Positions 1-13,500 of a DNA stretch of 64,000 nucleotides are shown here, piece after piece. Where the stretch lies: positions 5,332,001-5,396,000 of the forward strand of contig OZ176053.1 in assembly GCA_964247055.1 (NCBI GenBank), given 5' to 3'. Source of the DNA: Paragordius varius. Taxonomy: Eukaryota; Nematomorpha. The notes under the pieces were generated by a model. It was given only the letters and a program-made list of their open reading frames with translations. It did not search any database and was not told where the DNA came from. A program made the position numbers and the translations under genes. How positions within the stretch are numbered: position 1 is the stretch's first letter; each line of letters opens with the position of its first letter.

Positions 1-1603
1 TTTGAAAATGATTTATCATTCATTAACGGCTTCAATGAACTCAAAGGTACCGATTCCGTTCCTATTTGTCAAGATTATTCTCTGGTGTCACGAATTCAGA
101 GGTGTTTAGGTAAGTTTATATTACTAAATTGCATAATTATACAGAGTCAATTAATTTACCCTTTAACAAAATTTTTTCTCCAATTTTTTCAAAAAATTTC
201 GTAAATAAAACTTTTGCTCGACGCCTCAAACCCATTTATTGCCAATATAATTAGATTTCTTATGATTTAACGGCTAACTATATATTAAGATGTTTCTTAT
301 ATCAAATAAAAATATATTCAATACTTTATACTGAAATCACTGATTACAAGTGCAATTTGTAAAAATTGATAAACAGTTTAAAAAATATATCTCAATGGCA
401 TGTTATAGGTTAAATCCACTAAATTGCTTTTATCAGTATCTTAACTAGGACTATTGAGTGAACCTAACATTAGATATAAATATTTAAAAGGGACCACTCA
501 AATAACGACTGTAATATGATTTAAAGGACTCTTTCTAATTTAAAAACTTTGTTAAATATTTTAATTAACTACAAATATTTAATTTGTACGATGTTGAAAG
601 TAGTTTCAATGATAAAGTTTTTTTTAAATCTCATATAACCAATCTTTAATTTATGGCACATTTTCGTTTATTAATATCATGATAATTATATTTAAAATGC
701 GAGATATTTAAGATTTTATGACAATATTTATATTAATAATAAATGGCTATTAATAACTTTAATAAAAATGTGACTGTAAAATATGATTTTAACACATATT
801 TTTTTACATAAAAATCATTGGATAATAACTTGCGTTTTGTCAAATAATAATTTAGTTTTTTTTTAATTTCAGGTATACTAGGAGAGGTTGGGAGACTCAT
901 TTTAAAGGGGCAATCCTCATATCACCTCAAATACACGTGCCACATATACGGGGATGGTTTAACATGCATGAATGCCATAACCAAAGATTGTCCTGACCTA
1001 ACACCCGGGGAAGATACAGATATTTTACTTAAAACATACAATCTATTTTGTTTCGTTAATCAATCTTTTGTGATCTCAAACTATGATGGCAGCTACATAA
1101 ACGCCGCCGCTTACAAATATATCCAGCCGCCGCCTTACTCGAAAAAACGGAATATAGGAGGATTAACATCACTCCAGGCCAATAAATTAATGGATATTGT
1201 TAAAGTTGAATCTCCCCTCCTGCAGGATGCATCCTTTGATGCGAATAAGCATCTGGCTTATAAGTCTGAATTCGTTGGTAAGAAACGGAAAGTAAATCAT
1301 CCTTATATAAATATCGCTTCTACAACTATAAGTGATGCTTACCTTGAATATGCGGCTTGTTACAAAAATCGACGTAAAGATATAATGAAATGTGCTAATC
1401 GATATACCCGTTATTATGACCAATTAATATATCATGACTATGATGGTCGTCAAATAGGTAAAATAGCACAACGCAAGAAATCCCATGCTTTTTGGGAACA
1501 TGGATTATCATATAACAATGAAAACGAAGCCAGTTACTATGGCTTTCCAATCATGTCATCCCTTAATTATAGAATACCTGATTCATCAAGTGAGGTAGTG
1601 TAA
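1..1603 (+). CDS. Last two exons of an unrecognised Cys-bearing, secreted-looking protein
   Basis: Two exons are visible: 1-109, which continues from outside the window and ends in phase 1 before GTAAGT, and 873-1603 after a TTTCAG acceptor, ending in TAA. Joining them keeps one open frame of about 280 codons. The start of exon 2 carries a C-x8-C-x7-C module (TCHIYGDGLTC then MNAITKDC), with further cysteines upstream (PICQDY, QRCLG) and downstream (LFCFV, AACYKN, MKCAN). The C-terminal half is rich in Tyr, Asn, Lys and Arg and has no transmembrane segment. The gene about 2 kb downstream has a very similar Cys module, so the two may be diverged tandem duplicates. I do not recognise the family; small Cys-rich extracellular domains are the nearest guess. 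Confidence is good that it is coding and low on function. Confidence 0.62.
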
Positions 1604-2196
1604 TATTAAATACCAAGAGATATTTTTTTCATAGTCGAAATAAATGAGAGGGTTGGTCCACTCAGTAGTGTACACTTCTGCTTTCCATTCAAAAATGATT
1701 TTTTGATTTTAAAAGAGTTTTTATTAAAAAAATTAATTTTTTTTAAAAAATGGTGTGACAGATACAATGTGATATTTATATTTACCAAGATATAATAGTA
1801 AAACGGAACGGATAAAATGGTTTAGGCTACAAGTTAAAATTGCTCTGGGTGATTTTGGCTCCTTTTTTTATAATTGGTCTGATTACTTAATATAGTGTTA
1901 TTTTAACCACAAAAATAACTCAAGATTCATAGAATGCTAATCTATATATATTTATAAAAATGATGTTGGCTTTAAAAGTTTTTTCAAATATATAAATTCA
2001 TCATTATTCAATTATAAATGCGTTAACATTATCGGGCTCGAGCTATTTTTTATTTTAGCCCGTGTTTATAAAATAAAGCTTCTCAAAAATGGTAAACGGG
2101 TGGGCTCATTCCTAAGTAATACTAGATAGTAAAAAACTTGTTTTTTCCATTACATATTTTACCTTCAAGTTCTTTTTAATATCTGAGGATAGGTAG

Positions 2197-2429
2197 CAGA
2201 GTCGTAGCTTCCTCCATGCGACCCCATGCAATTTAAAAAAATAATCAAAGTCAAACCGTACACATGACCTTTTATTAATGGGTGATTTTTATTGTGTATT
2301 ATTTAAAATAATAGCTTTTAAATACCTATATTTTTGAAGTAAAATCCAAAAAAATTTAAAATCCGGTTCCCCTTAACTATGGCGCCCTGTATATCAGCCT
2401 CCCTTTCCTCCCCCATAGCTACGCCCCTG
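2197..2429. mobile_element. Short hAT-type MITE
   Basis: The element starts CAGAGTCGTAGCTTCCTCC and ends in the complement of CAGGGGCGTAGCTATGGG, typical hAT-style termini. The flanking 8-mers (ATAGGTAG and ATAAATAC) agree at 5 of 8 positions, so a decayed target duplication is possible. Its left subterminal part resembles the 51,144-52,843 element (Ala-Thr-rich run followed by TCAAACCGTA), suggesting it is a deletion derivative of that family. No coding sequence was seen. Confidence 0.55.
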
Positions 2430-2543
2430 ATAAATACTTTCCGGGGTAAATCAATTTATGGCCAAAGAATTACTCGTTATTTTATTTGCTGATTATTGAA
2501 AATTATTTGACTGAAAAATCATAAAATATATTATTTTTTTTAA

Positions 2544-3108
2544 CACTTCGATTCAAATCGGGGTATCTAAATAACCTAGGCTAAATTTAAATAAATATTT
2601 TTAAAAATCTCTTTAAGGAAACGGTCCCGATTTAAATTTTTGCTTCTCTCCTAATAAAAGCAATATATGCCAAAATATCTTAATTATTTTGAAAAATCCA
2701 TCTCAAACTACTTGGACGCCATTTTTATTTTACAAAATTTTTGCAAAATATCGTCTTCATTTTATTTTAATGGTAAAATTAAAGCTAATTTTTTATTTAA
2801 ATTACACATAACCTTGATAGTGATAGAAAAAGCGGTTTATTTCGTATTATTTTTAAAATTTACCATTTCACACATGTCACGTGGACCAAATTTTTACCTT
2901 ACGGCTTTAGCTTGAAATAAGTAATATCAAGTATTTTTGAATAATTTTTTTATATATTTCGGTTTATTAATATTATATAATAAGTGCAAAATTTTGCCAT
3001 GGTTTCGATTCCTTCCAGATTTTTTAAAGTATTTAATTTAAAACAGGTCAGGGGTATCCAACTACCCCAATTTGAATCCAATGACTAAAATTGTGTTGTA
3101 TCCAAGTG
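2544..3108 (+). mobile_element. TTAA-flanked ~565-bp MITE, copy 1
   Basis: The copy starts CACTTCGATTCAAATCGGGG and ends with TGTTGTATCCAAGTG, with TTAA directly outside both ends (2540-2543 and 3109-3112). The subterminal GGGGTATCTAAAT followed by CCCC-like bases can form a short hairpin near each end. No open frame. At least four other long copies and several fragments occur in the window. TTAA flanks fit piggyBac-type insertion, but the termini are not the classical CCC, so the class is inferred. Confidence 0.75.
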
Positions 3109-3326
3109 TTAAACAAAACCATTACTTTAATTATTTTTTTTACAATTTATTTTACATTTTTAAAATAATATTATATCATATGAAAATAAAATGTATCTAT
3201 GATTTAATAGATTTAACTTAAAATATATTACATAACAAATATAAATATATTAATTTTTTGATTTAGTTTTGTAAACCAACATAAAATATATTTTTGAAAT
3301 ACAACTTTTTAAACACTTAAAAAGCA

Positions 3327-3879
3327 ATGATGGATTTTATTTATGATGATTATTATGGATTAATCTTTTTATACCTTCCATTAGTAATTTTATTTGCCAT
3401 TATAATATCTGCCAGGTAAATTATCTTTATAGGCTTTTTAAATATATTCTTTTAAAAAATTTTGTTTTTTTCACACACCTTGGATGTTGTGTAAAAAATT
3501 TAAATTTTTTTTTCGTGTGCTCTTCAATTTTGCGGTCACATATATTTTAAATTATTGTTACCATATTTTAATAAATTTACAGGTAAAGTTGTGCGTGAAA
3601 TTAAACGAACTTACCCAATGTCTTTACACTACAATCGATAAAGAATGTGGTAAAAAAGCTGCTTCGCTAATGATAAAACTCTTTTTTAGCATAGTGCCCA
3701 ACATTAGAAAACATGCTACCAAATCCTGTCATCTTTACTTAATGAACGATCTTACGCCTTATCCCGAAATAGATTCTATTGTACCATTATATTATAACGC
3801 AGCCACAACAAAATTAAATATAAATCCTATATGTTTTATAAGCATGACGTTAGCAATAATTATATATTTACATGTTTGA
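3327..3879 (+). CDS. Unrecognised small protein with Cys module and hydrophobic C-terminal tail
   Basis: The clear part is the last exon, 3583-3879, after a TTTACAG acceptor and in phase 0. It opens with a C-x8-C-x8-C module (LCVKLNELTQC, LYTTIDKEC), much like the gene at 1-1603. It ends in about 18 hydrophobic residues (PICFISMTLAIIIYLHV) directly before TGA, which looks like a GPI-attachment signal or a tail anchor. A candidate first exon, 3327-3415, starts with ATG, encodes a hydrophobic signal-like segment (LIFLYLPLVILFAIIISA) and stops at GTAAAT, but it ends in phase 2 and does not join the last exon directly. An intermediate exon at 3433-3490 would repair the phase only by invoking a 17-nt intron, so I leave the 5' structure open. 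Probably a small cell-surface protein. Confidence 0.5.
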
Positions 3880-5858
3880 CGAGATTATTTCTAAATAAAT
3901 ATCTGTATTATATGATTATTTATAAAACATTGACATGAGTTCATGTTCTCCATTTTTGAGTTATAAATAAATGCAATGATATAAAAGGGATAAACCTAAA
4001 GTTAATATTAGTATAAAAATTAAGAACGAAAAAAATATTTGCCTTTTAACGGAAAAAGAACAATTACGAACTAACAATATTGGATAAAATAATAATTATT
4101 CATTTATATTTTTATTTGCAATTAAATATTAGACTACATTTCCTTTGGGGGTTTTTAATCCAGAGCGATTAATACGAATATCTAAAGTATTTAATATTGG
4201 GCCAAAATCAAAAGTATGCATAGTCTTTAAGCGCACGTTTCAATTTTTTTTTAAAAAATGTAAAATTATAAAAAAAATTATTAACTTTTTACCGCCCTTT
4301 TTTATTTGGATATGGTAATATAACAGGTAATAAATATATGTTATGGTTAAAAAATTTAATCTAATAACTTTTCAAAATATTCTAACAATTAGTTTTATAA
4401 TAAGTTTTTTGATTCAATGAAATGTTCTAATTTATGACTTTAGAAATTATTAATGAAAAAATTTAAATCAAAAAAATTTCAAAATAGTCTTTTATTTTCA
4501 GATTAAGCTAAGCTATGGACTAAATAACTATTCCCAAAAGTAATCGTCTACCAAAACATATGGATAAATAATGATTTAAACTAAATTCTCTTCATAAAAT
4601 CGGAAGTTAACGAATTCATTTAAATTTATTATGGGTGAACGTTGAGGTCAAAATTTAGAATGGGACTTTTAGTTCCAGAAGCGGAACAGAATATTATATA
4701 CATTTTATTCTATAAAAAGTTTTATGGCAACCCTAAAACACTTGAAAGTGGCAATTAATATATCAATTAACATTTTATTGATCAAGTTTTTTTAATTACA
4801 TAATTCTAAACGGTCTAATTTATAATCATTCTTTTTAATTCAGAATTATAAGCTGCTTAAAAAGGATTGCCTTTCAAAATGTGATTTATTAAATTTTAAT
4901 TCAATTGCCAGTACAAAATTAAAGTTTTATGCATCCCTGGTACTAGGCCCAATATAACAGTTAGACTTAATAATGCTTTTTAATTTGTTAGCTTCATTTC
5001 CATAAAAAGGTGTTTGTATACATTAATAATTTTATGAGTTAAAACCATCAGTACCCTTAGTAATATATATATTTCAATTAAAACCCCGGAAAACGAGCAG
5101 TCCAAGATATAGCCTTTATATAAAAATTCAAAAAGGAAATAAAGTGGTAATATTTCTGTTGAAATCCAATTATATTACCTTTAAGGGTAGTAGACTACCA
5201 TATCAAATATATATTGAAATCATTATTAGCTTAATTTTTTAAAACACGCAATGGCCTTTTAAGCGTACTACTTGAACAGTTCATTACTTTTGGGGGGGTT
5301 TAGACCTTATGGCAAATTCATCTAGAGTTTTTGTATTGGGAAATAATAATTGTAAACCTTTATCCTTGTCTCATATTAGCCCCTATTTTGTTTCCTTAAA
5401 CTTTTCATAACCTTTTTATTTTTTTGTAGATAATTACATATTGGAATAGTTTTGTAACCCAGATCTTTTTTATAATTACCGTTTAAAGGTTGTTTTTAAA
5501 AATAAAATTTAATTAATTAAATATTGTCATTCTCTATTTGATAAAAAACTTATATATTTTGCTAACTAATAGAATCCGAAATTCGGATTGCTCAAATATT
5601 TAATTTACTGAATAAATTAATGACAAAAATTTGCTGCCGTAATAATTTTTTTTTAAATTTCAATACCTGAATATTTACATTTTACCAAAATATGCATTTT
5701 TTCTGTATAGCGATCGAATACTCAAAAAAATAGCGTGGAGGATTTTTATAATTTTTTGCGTTTTCAAACTACTACTATTATTAAAAATGCAATTTTTTAA
5801 ATTATAGCTCAATATATTAAATATATTTATTAATATTGTTTACGCTGAAGTGTGATTG
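3880..5858. other. AT-rich intergenic sequence
   Basis: No convincing exon, RNA gene or bounded repeat was seen on either strand. The sequence is AT-rich with scattered poly-T tracts. Confidence 0.5.
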
Positions 5859-6058
5859 TATTATTATATATAGAATAATTCAGCAAAAATAATATAAATT
5901 TATTATAATATTTCGATTACTACAAGTAATCTTTGTCAAACGTAAAAATAAAATAAAAATATAAACTTTTTTTACGTTTGACAAAGATTACTTGTAGTAA
6001 TCGAAATATTATAATAAATTTATATTATTTTTGCTGAATTATTCCATATATAATAATA
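5859..6058. repeat. Near-perfect 200-bp palindrome
   Basis: The left arm 5859-5948 and right arm 5969-6058 are 90 nt each, complementary with one visible mismatch, around a 20-nt A/T loop. The core of each arm includes GATTACTACAAGTAATC, itself a smaller dyad. No open frame. It may be a foldback MITE or a hairpin made by inverted duplication. Confidence 0.9.
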
Positions 6059-6321
6059 TTTATTAATATTCGATATTAAATGTTCTCAACAAAAATATGT
6101 TATAATAAAAAAGTCTTCTAACAATTAGGCGTCTTGATTGCTGGTAACTACCTAATATTTTAATTGTTTATTTAAGGTAAGTGAAAAATTAAACCGTTAA
6201 TATTATTAAATATTCCTCCTAAGTGTAATAGGCTGTTTTTCGCAATTCAATACTAAGTTTTCTAACAAAATCTGCACCTGTACTGCTTTATAATATTATT
6301 TTTTTTAATTTTTAATATTTA

Positions 6322-6887
6322 CACTTCGATTCAAATTGGGGTATCTAAATACCCCAGACTAAATTTCAGTTAGTATTTTTAAAAAACTACTGAAGGAAAC
6401 GGTCCCAATTTAAATTTATGCTTCTATCCTAATAAAAATTATATAAATATGCCAAAATAAATAAAATTTTGTTTTGAAAAAAAGGTCCATGTCAAACTAC
6501 TTCGACGCCATTTTTATTTTACAACATTTCAAAATATCGTCTTAATTTAATTTAAAGGGTAAAATTAGAGCTAAATTTTTATTTAAATTACATCTAACAT
6601 TGATAGAAATAGAAAGAGCGGTTTATTATGAATATTTTTTAATTTTAACCTTTGCACAAATTTCACCTTGACTAAATTTGTACCTTTCGGTTTTAGCTTA
6701 AAATAAGTAATATCAAGTATTTATCAATAAAATTTTTTATAGATTTTGGTTTTTTAATGTTATATAAGTGCAAAATTTAGCCATGGTTTTGATTCCTTCC
6801 ATATTTTTAAAAGATTTTAAATTTAAATAGACTGGGTTTAATTACCCCAGTTTGAATCGAAGGACTAAAATGAATGTGTTGAAAGTC
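6322..6887 (+). mobile_element. TTAA-family MITE, copy 2 (diverged)
   Basis: It has the same head (CACTTCGATTCAAATTGGGG) and body as the copy at 2544-3108, including the block around CCATGGTTTTGATTCCTTCC and the tail ACTAAAATGAATGTGTTG. The last bases are degraded and neither flank is a clean TTAA, so this is an older copy. Confidence 0.7.
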
Positions 6888-7531
6888 TTAAATATTCCTT
6901 CTATTTTTAAAGAATTATTTTAAGAATATCTTAGAGTAACCTCTGTTAGTCCCAACTTATCAAATAAATAATGGCTCGTTTTTCGGAAAATACTGAGAGC
7001 CAAATTTTAATTGAATATTTTATTTTCTTTTTAAATTAGACATGGGCTTCGGACCGGACAGCGCTTATGAATGCTGACACGAGCAGTACCTATAACTCAG
7101 GTTTAACCGCAAGATCAAAAGAAGCCTCAAAATTAAAATTAACCTAAAATAATTTTATTATATTTTTGAAAGTTGCTTCAGTTGATTGAGTTATTTGTTG
7201 GATAATTTTATTTGTTTTTGATAAGCTTAAAATAGTTAAGAACAATATATCTGATATACCACAGCAATCCGGTGTAATAATAGACAAAGTATAATAAAAT
7301 TTCTTACTGCTCCAGGTTTCAAAATATCTGGTCACATTACAAAAGGTATTCTCATAAAAATCATATTTAAACTAGCGAATTAAAATAAATTGTGCTTAAT
7401 AATTTATTATTTTGATTACTAAACCAAATAGTTTAAATATATAGCCATATCTGTAACAACTTATATCTAAATTTTTATGCGATAAATTATCAAACTTTTT
7501 TTTCATAAAGACACTGATCCGCGTTTTTCAT
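6888..7531. other. Upstream region of RBBP5
   Basis: No bounded repeat or exon was recognised. A further 5' exon of RBBP5 could lie here, since the predicted protein starts about eight residues later than the human one. Confidence 0.35.
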
Positions 7532-10500
7532 ATGACTGAAAAATATCCCGAGGTTTAAATATTTTTAACATTTATAAGTCATATGATGGTTCTTTGGATT
7601 GTGTTAGCTATGCAGTAACATGCTCTTTTAATCGTCGGGGTACATTACTTGCAGTGGGATGCAATGATGGTCGTATTGTAATATGGGATTTCGGCACTAG
7701 GTGCATTGCTAAAATTATCCAAGCTCATACGCATCCTGTCTGTACTTTAAAGTATGTTTTGTATTATTGCTTTTATAAAAATTAGTAATATTTCTAGCCC
7801 ATTTTACTTGTCATAAATTTTTTAAATTACTCTTGGGCTATAAACATCAGTTTACTTTAAAATGGTATTATCCAATCTTATCAATCCACAATATTCTCTT
7901 TTTAGATTGAACCCTAGGTATATATATTTAACGACCAGATTTTTTTTAAACTAAAGCTTAAGTATAGTCAGAATTGTGTATTATTATTGAAATATTGTTC
8001 CTTACAGTACCAGAATCATTTGTGTAACGTTTTGATGGGGCACATTTTTATTATGTACCAATTGATGTTTTGTGGCTCGAAATCCAGACCTATTAACTAA
8101 ATTTTAGTGGAAATAAATTTTTTTATAGCATTGCTTGGTAAATTGTTTTATTAAATGGGTCTAAACGACTTGATAGATCATGACGGTACCGCTTTAAAAA
8201 GCACTTTAAAATATTTAGCACAAATATATAGAATAATTATGTAAATGATAAATTTTATCCAAAATAATTTGATTTTTAACTGATATATTGCACAACTAAG
8301 TTAAAAATTACTTTGAATTTAGTTGAGATTGTTTGTATATATGCAAAAAATATAAATTATGCTTCAATATAATCAATAATTCCATTTGTAAGCGATTACC
8401 TTTTATTATTTTCTTTTAACCGATTAGAAACTATCCTCTTGTATTTTTGTAAATAAGAACAACTACATTATTACATATAATCCCATCATATATAATTATT
8501 AAGTTGGAATCGAAATGGACGAAAATTGTTATCTGGATCAACAGATAACGTGGCTTGTGTTTGGGATGTAGTCTCTGGTGAATGTCTTAATAAGTTCCGG
8601 TTTCCAGCGCTTATTCTAAAAGTTCAATTTAACCCCAGAAACGAGTATCATTTTCAATCCTCACATAACTTTATTAAAGTCAAAATGTTTATAATTTTTG
8701 CTTATTATTATATTTGATTTATATCATAGTGGCCAAATTCTTATATGCTTATTAAAACAACCACCTGTACTCATCAATTTAACGGTCCCTCATCATATAA
8801 CGATACCTTTGGACGAGGAAGGAGTGGTTTTCCTATATTTTTTGTGATTTTATCATCGTTATATATATATGCACTTAGATCTATTTTTACATAATTCGAA
8901 TTATTTTACCTTTATATATATAATACAAAGTCATTTCCATATATTATACATAAAAATGGTGCCAATATAAAGGGTATTTTCTTTCATCAATGATATATAA
9001 ATATGTCTGTCCATTTATTTTAATTTAGCAAGATTTGAATATTGTTGCATCGTTTGATCGAAGGGGACAACATGTTTATACTGGGAATGCTAAAGGAAAG
9101 GTAACATCACTGCATCAAAGTGCAAATGTTTTATGATGTAAATAGTTGGAGTTTGAATCAAAATATATTTATGAAATTTTTGTTTGGTAAAGGCTCCTTT
9201 TTATAAATTTAATTTATGATAGACCATCTACACTTTAAATTCATCTCTAAAAATTACAAATTCACCCCTAAACAATTCAATTTTACCTTCAAACAATTCA
9301 TATTCACCCTAAAAATGAATTGTGTTTTTTGGTTAATATAACTCATTATTAATGTGAAATATTAAAAGAAATTTCATTTTATAAAAATATAAAAAGTAGG
9401 TAGTTTTTCATATTCAAAAGCACACAATTTATATTAGGGTTAATTTAAATGTTCAAAAGGAAATTTAAATTTTTCGAGCATGATTTTATGTTATGAATAT
9501 TATATAATATTTCTCAATATTAACACATTGTCTATATGTTTGCATATAAGCAAATTCTTTATATTGTTAATGTCATTTAATAAAATATTTTTTCACACTA
9601 AAACCTATTTTTATTGATCCTAAGGTGCTTATATTTGATTCTCACGTTAAATGGGAATCAAACTCTACTGCCGAAGAATTACCCGCAGGCGGCGGTGATA
9701 ACAATGGGGATGGAAATCAAACTTACGGATCTCTCGAATTAAAGGCCTGTTTCAAAACAACATCTGGTGGAGGGACAACCACCTCAGGTTGTGCCATTAA
9801 AGCCATCGAATTTGCCAAGAAAGGAGAGTATAAAATTCCTCTTATTTTATATATATTTATTAAATCATTTTTTAGATTCTCTATTGATTATTTTGTAGTA
9901 TCATATTTGCGATATTTTCGAATATTTTATAATTATTTAATGTTATTTAAAATTATTATATGTGTTAATGCCATACTTTTTATTTTGTTACATAATAATT
10001 TTTAAAGTTATTTTATAATATTCATTGATGTATATTTTAATGGCTTTTCCTAGCAATTTTCTAGTTTGTACGGCGGATCGAGTAATACGCATATATAATG
10101 CCGATATTGCACTCACTTGTAAACCTGCACCCATCTCTTCCAAAAGTTCCACCAATAAAAATTCTACGGAGATAAATGAACCTCTAGAAACTACAGGTGC
10201 TGATAATTTTTATTTAAAATTATGGTTTGTACTGAAACAAAATTATTCCGTATTTTGAATTTTTTCAATAAACTTTGTGCTTTTTCCCTTTCTTTTCTTA
10301 CTTGAGTTTTTACAAACAATTAAAGCTTGACATTGTTGTTTTAACTAATAAAAGTCAAGTATTACTCTGCTCTTTATAGGTTAAGCTATGTCTTTATTGT
10401 AACTCAACTTTTTTATCTGTATAAATACAGTATGTATTTTAATGGTTGCTTATTTCACACTATAGTTGGTCAATTCGCAACACGGTAATGTATGGAAAGA

Positions 10501-13500
10501 AACTAAAAAATGTTGAATAAACAATTTTTCCATATGCTACAGTCTTTCAAATTGCCCAACTATAGTGTAAAATAAGCAACTATTAAATGCATACTGTATA
10601 TGCCTTTTTATACCTAACAATATACTTAATCATTTTCGAATAGAATTTGACATAGTCGAATTGGAACCGATTCAAAAATTATCGGATTTAGTTAACAGGA
10701 CACAATGGAAAAAGTGTTGTTTTTCTGGGGGACGAAACTCCCTACCCAATTTGTTTCCGAATCCTAAAAGCGCTAAAAACACTAAAAATACTTCGAATAA
10801 GCCAAATAGCAAAAATGATAACAGCGCGTAAGTTTTATAAATTTTGTTTTTTATCATTTAATAATAAGTAGTATTGTGGAATATATTAAGAAAATAATCT
10901 TGTAACGTGTAGTCTATCAATTATTTAATTAAAGGCTCAAAATTTATGGATATACTAGTATAAATTTCTTTTTGCTTTTCGCAAATAATTGTATATTACT
11001 CTGATTTATACTGCATATCCTTCAATAAATGAAAAAAAACACGTTGTAATAGATAAACGCAATTAGAATTATCATATATCATAATCCATCCTAGTGAATA
11101 GAAGGAAAAAATAGGCCTTAATTTTTTTGCTTTCGTTTATTTAGCATGGATATTGATGGTGATGCCGAAATGACATGTCAAACTAATGGACACAACATTG
11201 TTCACAATGGTGTCAACGATAATGCTGAGAAAATAGGAGAAGATGAGACAGACTCTATGATATCGGAATCTCAATACGCATTTAGTCGTTATGTTTGCGC
11301 CGGATCTGCCAAACAGCACAGCATATATATTTGGGATTTGAGCACTTCGACTCTCGTTAAAATTTTGCATGGCACTAAGGGAGAAATACTGTTGGATCTT
11401 GATGTAAGTGAAATTTGTAAATTTTAGACAAGTAGTTTGAATATTAAAATGTTTTGGTCAAGAAAGAATTGCAATTTTTCTCTCTTGATTTGCTTTAATT
11501 GAATTTTACCTTTGAATGAAATGATAATACCGATTCTTTTTGAAAGTGAAACATTAAGGATAGTTTGTGCATTCTGTAAATTTAGTGGGGACCATTTTAG
11601 ATGGGCTAAAACTAAGTTATTTTTTAAATATCATTTAAAAACAACTTTGGTTACGATTCCGACACTTTTTTGACCAATTTACATTTTACAATGTTTTACT
11701 CACTGCCATAAATGTGTTTACATTTGTATTATCCGTTGAGGCAGCGTTTTTCTCTTATTCAATTATTTTATTAGTTTTAAAAATACAGTAAACCCCTTAT
11801 AATGACTTAGATTGTGAAAAAATGCATGTATGGGCCATTATCCGCATTATGACTTTTTACAAATATCTGAAATAACTTAATAAGTTAATTTTAAATTATT
11901 TTTAAATAAATAATATTAATTTCTTTATCAGGGTTCCAAAAACCCATAAAGATTAGGCCCTTAATACCGAATCGGAAAAGTGATGCAAGGGAATCAGCTT
12001 GAGCTAATTAGTTTATAGGCCCTATTTATTTGCAAAAAAGCTTACATTAAAATAAAATCTACACTACACTGCTTGTTTTAGTGGCACCCAAGTCGAGGCA
12101 TTATAGCCAGCGTGAGTAGCGGAACAGCGATGGGTGTAGGTGGAACCGTAACCCTTTGGTCTCATGGTCGGAGTGAATGTTGGTCGGCTTTTGCCCCAAA
12201 CTTCACTGAACTCGATGATAACATTGAGTATGTGGAGAAGGAAAGTGAATTTGACCTTACTAACGAGGATGAGGATATAGACACCTCGGATGATTATAAT
12301 AATAATAGGCTCTCTTGTAACGATGAAAAAGACAACAGTATAACAAGGTTTATTTAGATATTACGAAACGTACAATATTGTTATTGAAAGGTTAAATTTA
12401 TTATAAAGTGCCAAATTTTTGAAGCTTTTTTATCCTTGCTATAATACTATGTGGTATAAATTAAATGTGTAACATATATATATATAAATGATTAGGCTTA
12501 ACATTTTTCAAATCATACTCAACAGTTCTTAAATGACAAATTTTATTAGAATTAATATATAATTAATAGACGTTTATAATTACTAAATAAAGGCCTTTAT
12601 TTTAATACATACCAAAAAGCAAATTTAGATTAAATATTTTTATTTCAGGAAAAAAGGAAAAATTATCAAATTCAATTGAATATAAAAATATATATTCTTA
12701 ATTAACATTTAAAATGCTTAATATTATTTTTAATAAAGTTATAATAAAAAATAGGTGATAAGTTTGAATAATAAAGTAATATTTAGTTAAATTATGGATT
12801 TCAAATTTTTATCAAAAGTCTCGCTAGAATATTGTATGATATTTGTGAAGTCGAACGTGTTTATCTTAACTTTTTTTCCTAATCGGAAGTAAAAATGAAC
12901 CCTTAATATTTATCAACCAGCGTTATACTGATAAAGTGATTTATATATTTAGTGATATGGAAGTGCGAAAAGATGGTAAGCTTCCTGGATTTAAGAATGG
13001 CGTGTACGATGAGTAATAACTATATATACATATATATATATATATATTATAACATGATTTTGGTTTGTTTTTTACATTATAGGATAACTTTATATTCTCA
13101 TAGGAAGGATAAGGCTCGACGCCAAAAGAAACTACACAAAAAACGCAACAGTAAAGACTCCTCCAAAAGGTTTATAAGAAATTTTAATAACGCAGATATA
13201 TATCAATTTTAATGTTTTAACGTTTATTTGTTTGGATCTTTAAATCAGAATTAACATGTAATATAATTTAGCAATGGGCCAAAGGCAGATAGTGATGATA
13301 GCCAAAGTGATGAGAATGATATTATTGTGGATGTTACGACTGTCAAACCTGATGTTATGTTTTTGAGCAGGTATGCTTTCTATAACTTTTTAACAGTTAA
13401 ACAGCAAATTTATAACATGATTTTAAATATTTTTAAAACAACATAATGGATTTTAATATTTTAATCGAAATGTAATAATGATATACTAAGAACTCATTTA

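Noticed and set aside
3416-3490. A 17-nt intron plus 58-nt exon that would link the signal-like exon to the Cys-module exon
   Set aside because: The encoded sequence is what random AT-rich DNA gives, and the intron would be shorter than any other supported here.
11788-11860. CAGTAAACCCCTTATAATG preceded by TA, like a pogo/Tigger-type terminal repeat
   Set aside because: No inverted partner was found in the surrounding sequence.
12953-12975. A 23-nt GT-AG-bounded stretch looking like an RBBP5 microexon (DMEVRKD)
   Set aside because: Its phases fit neither neighbour; joining 12,347 directly to 13,104 keeps the frame.
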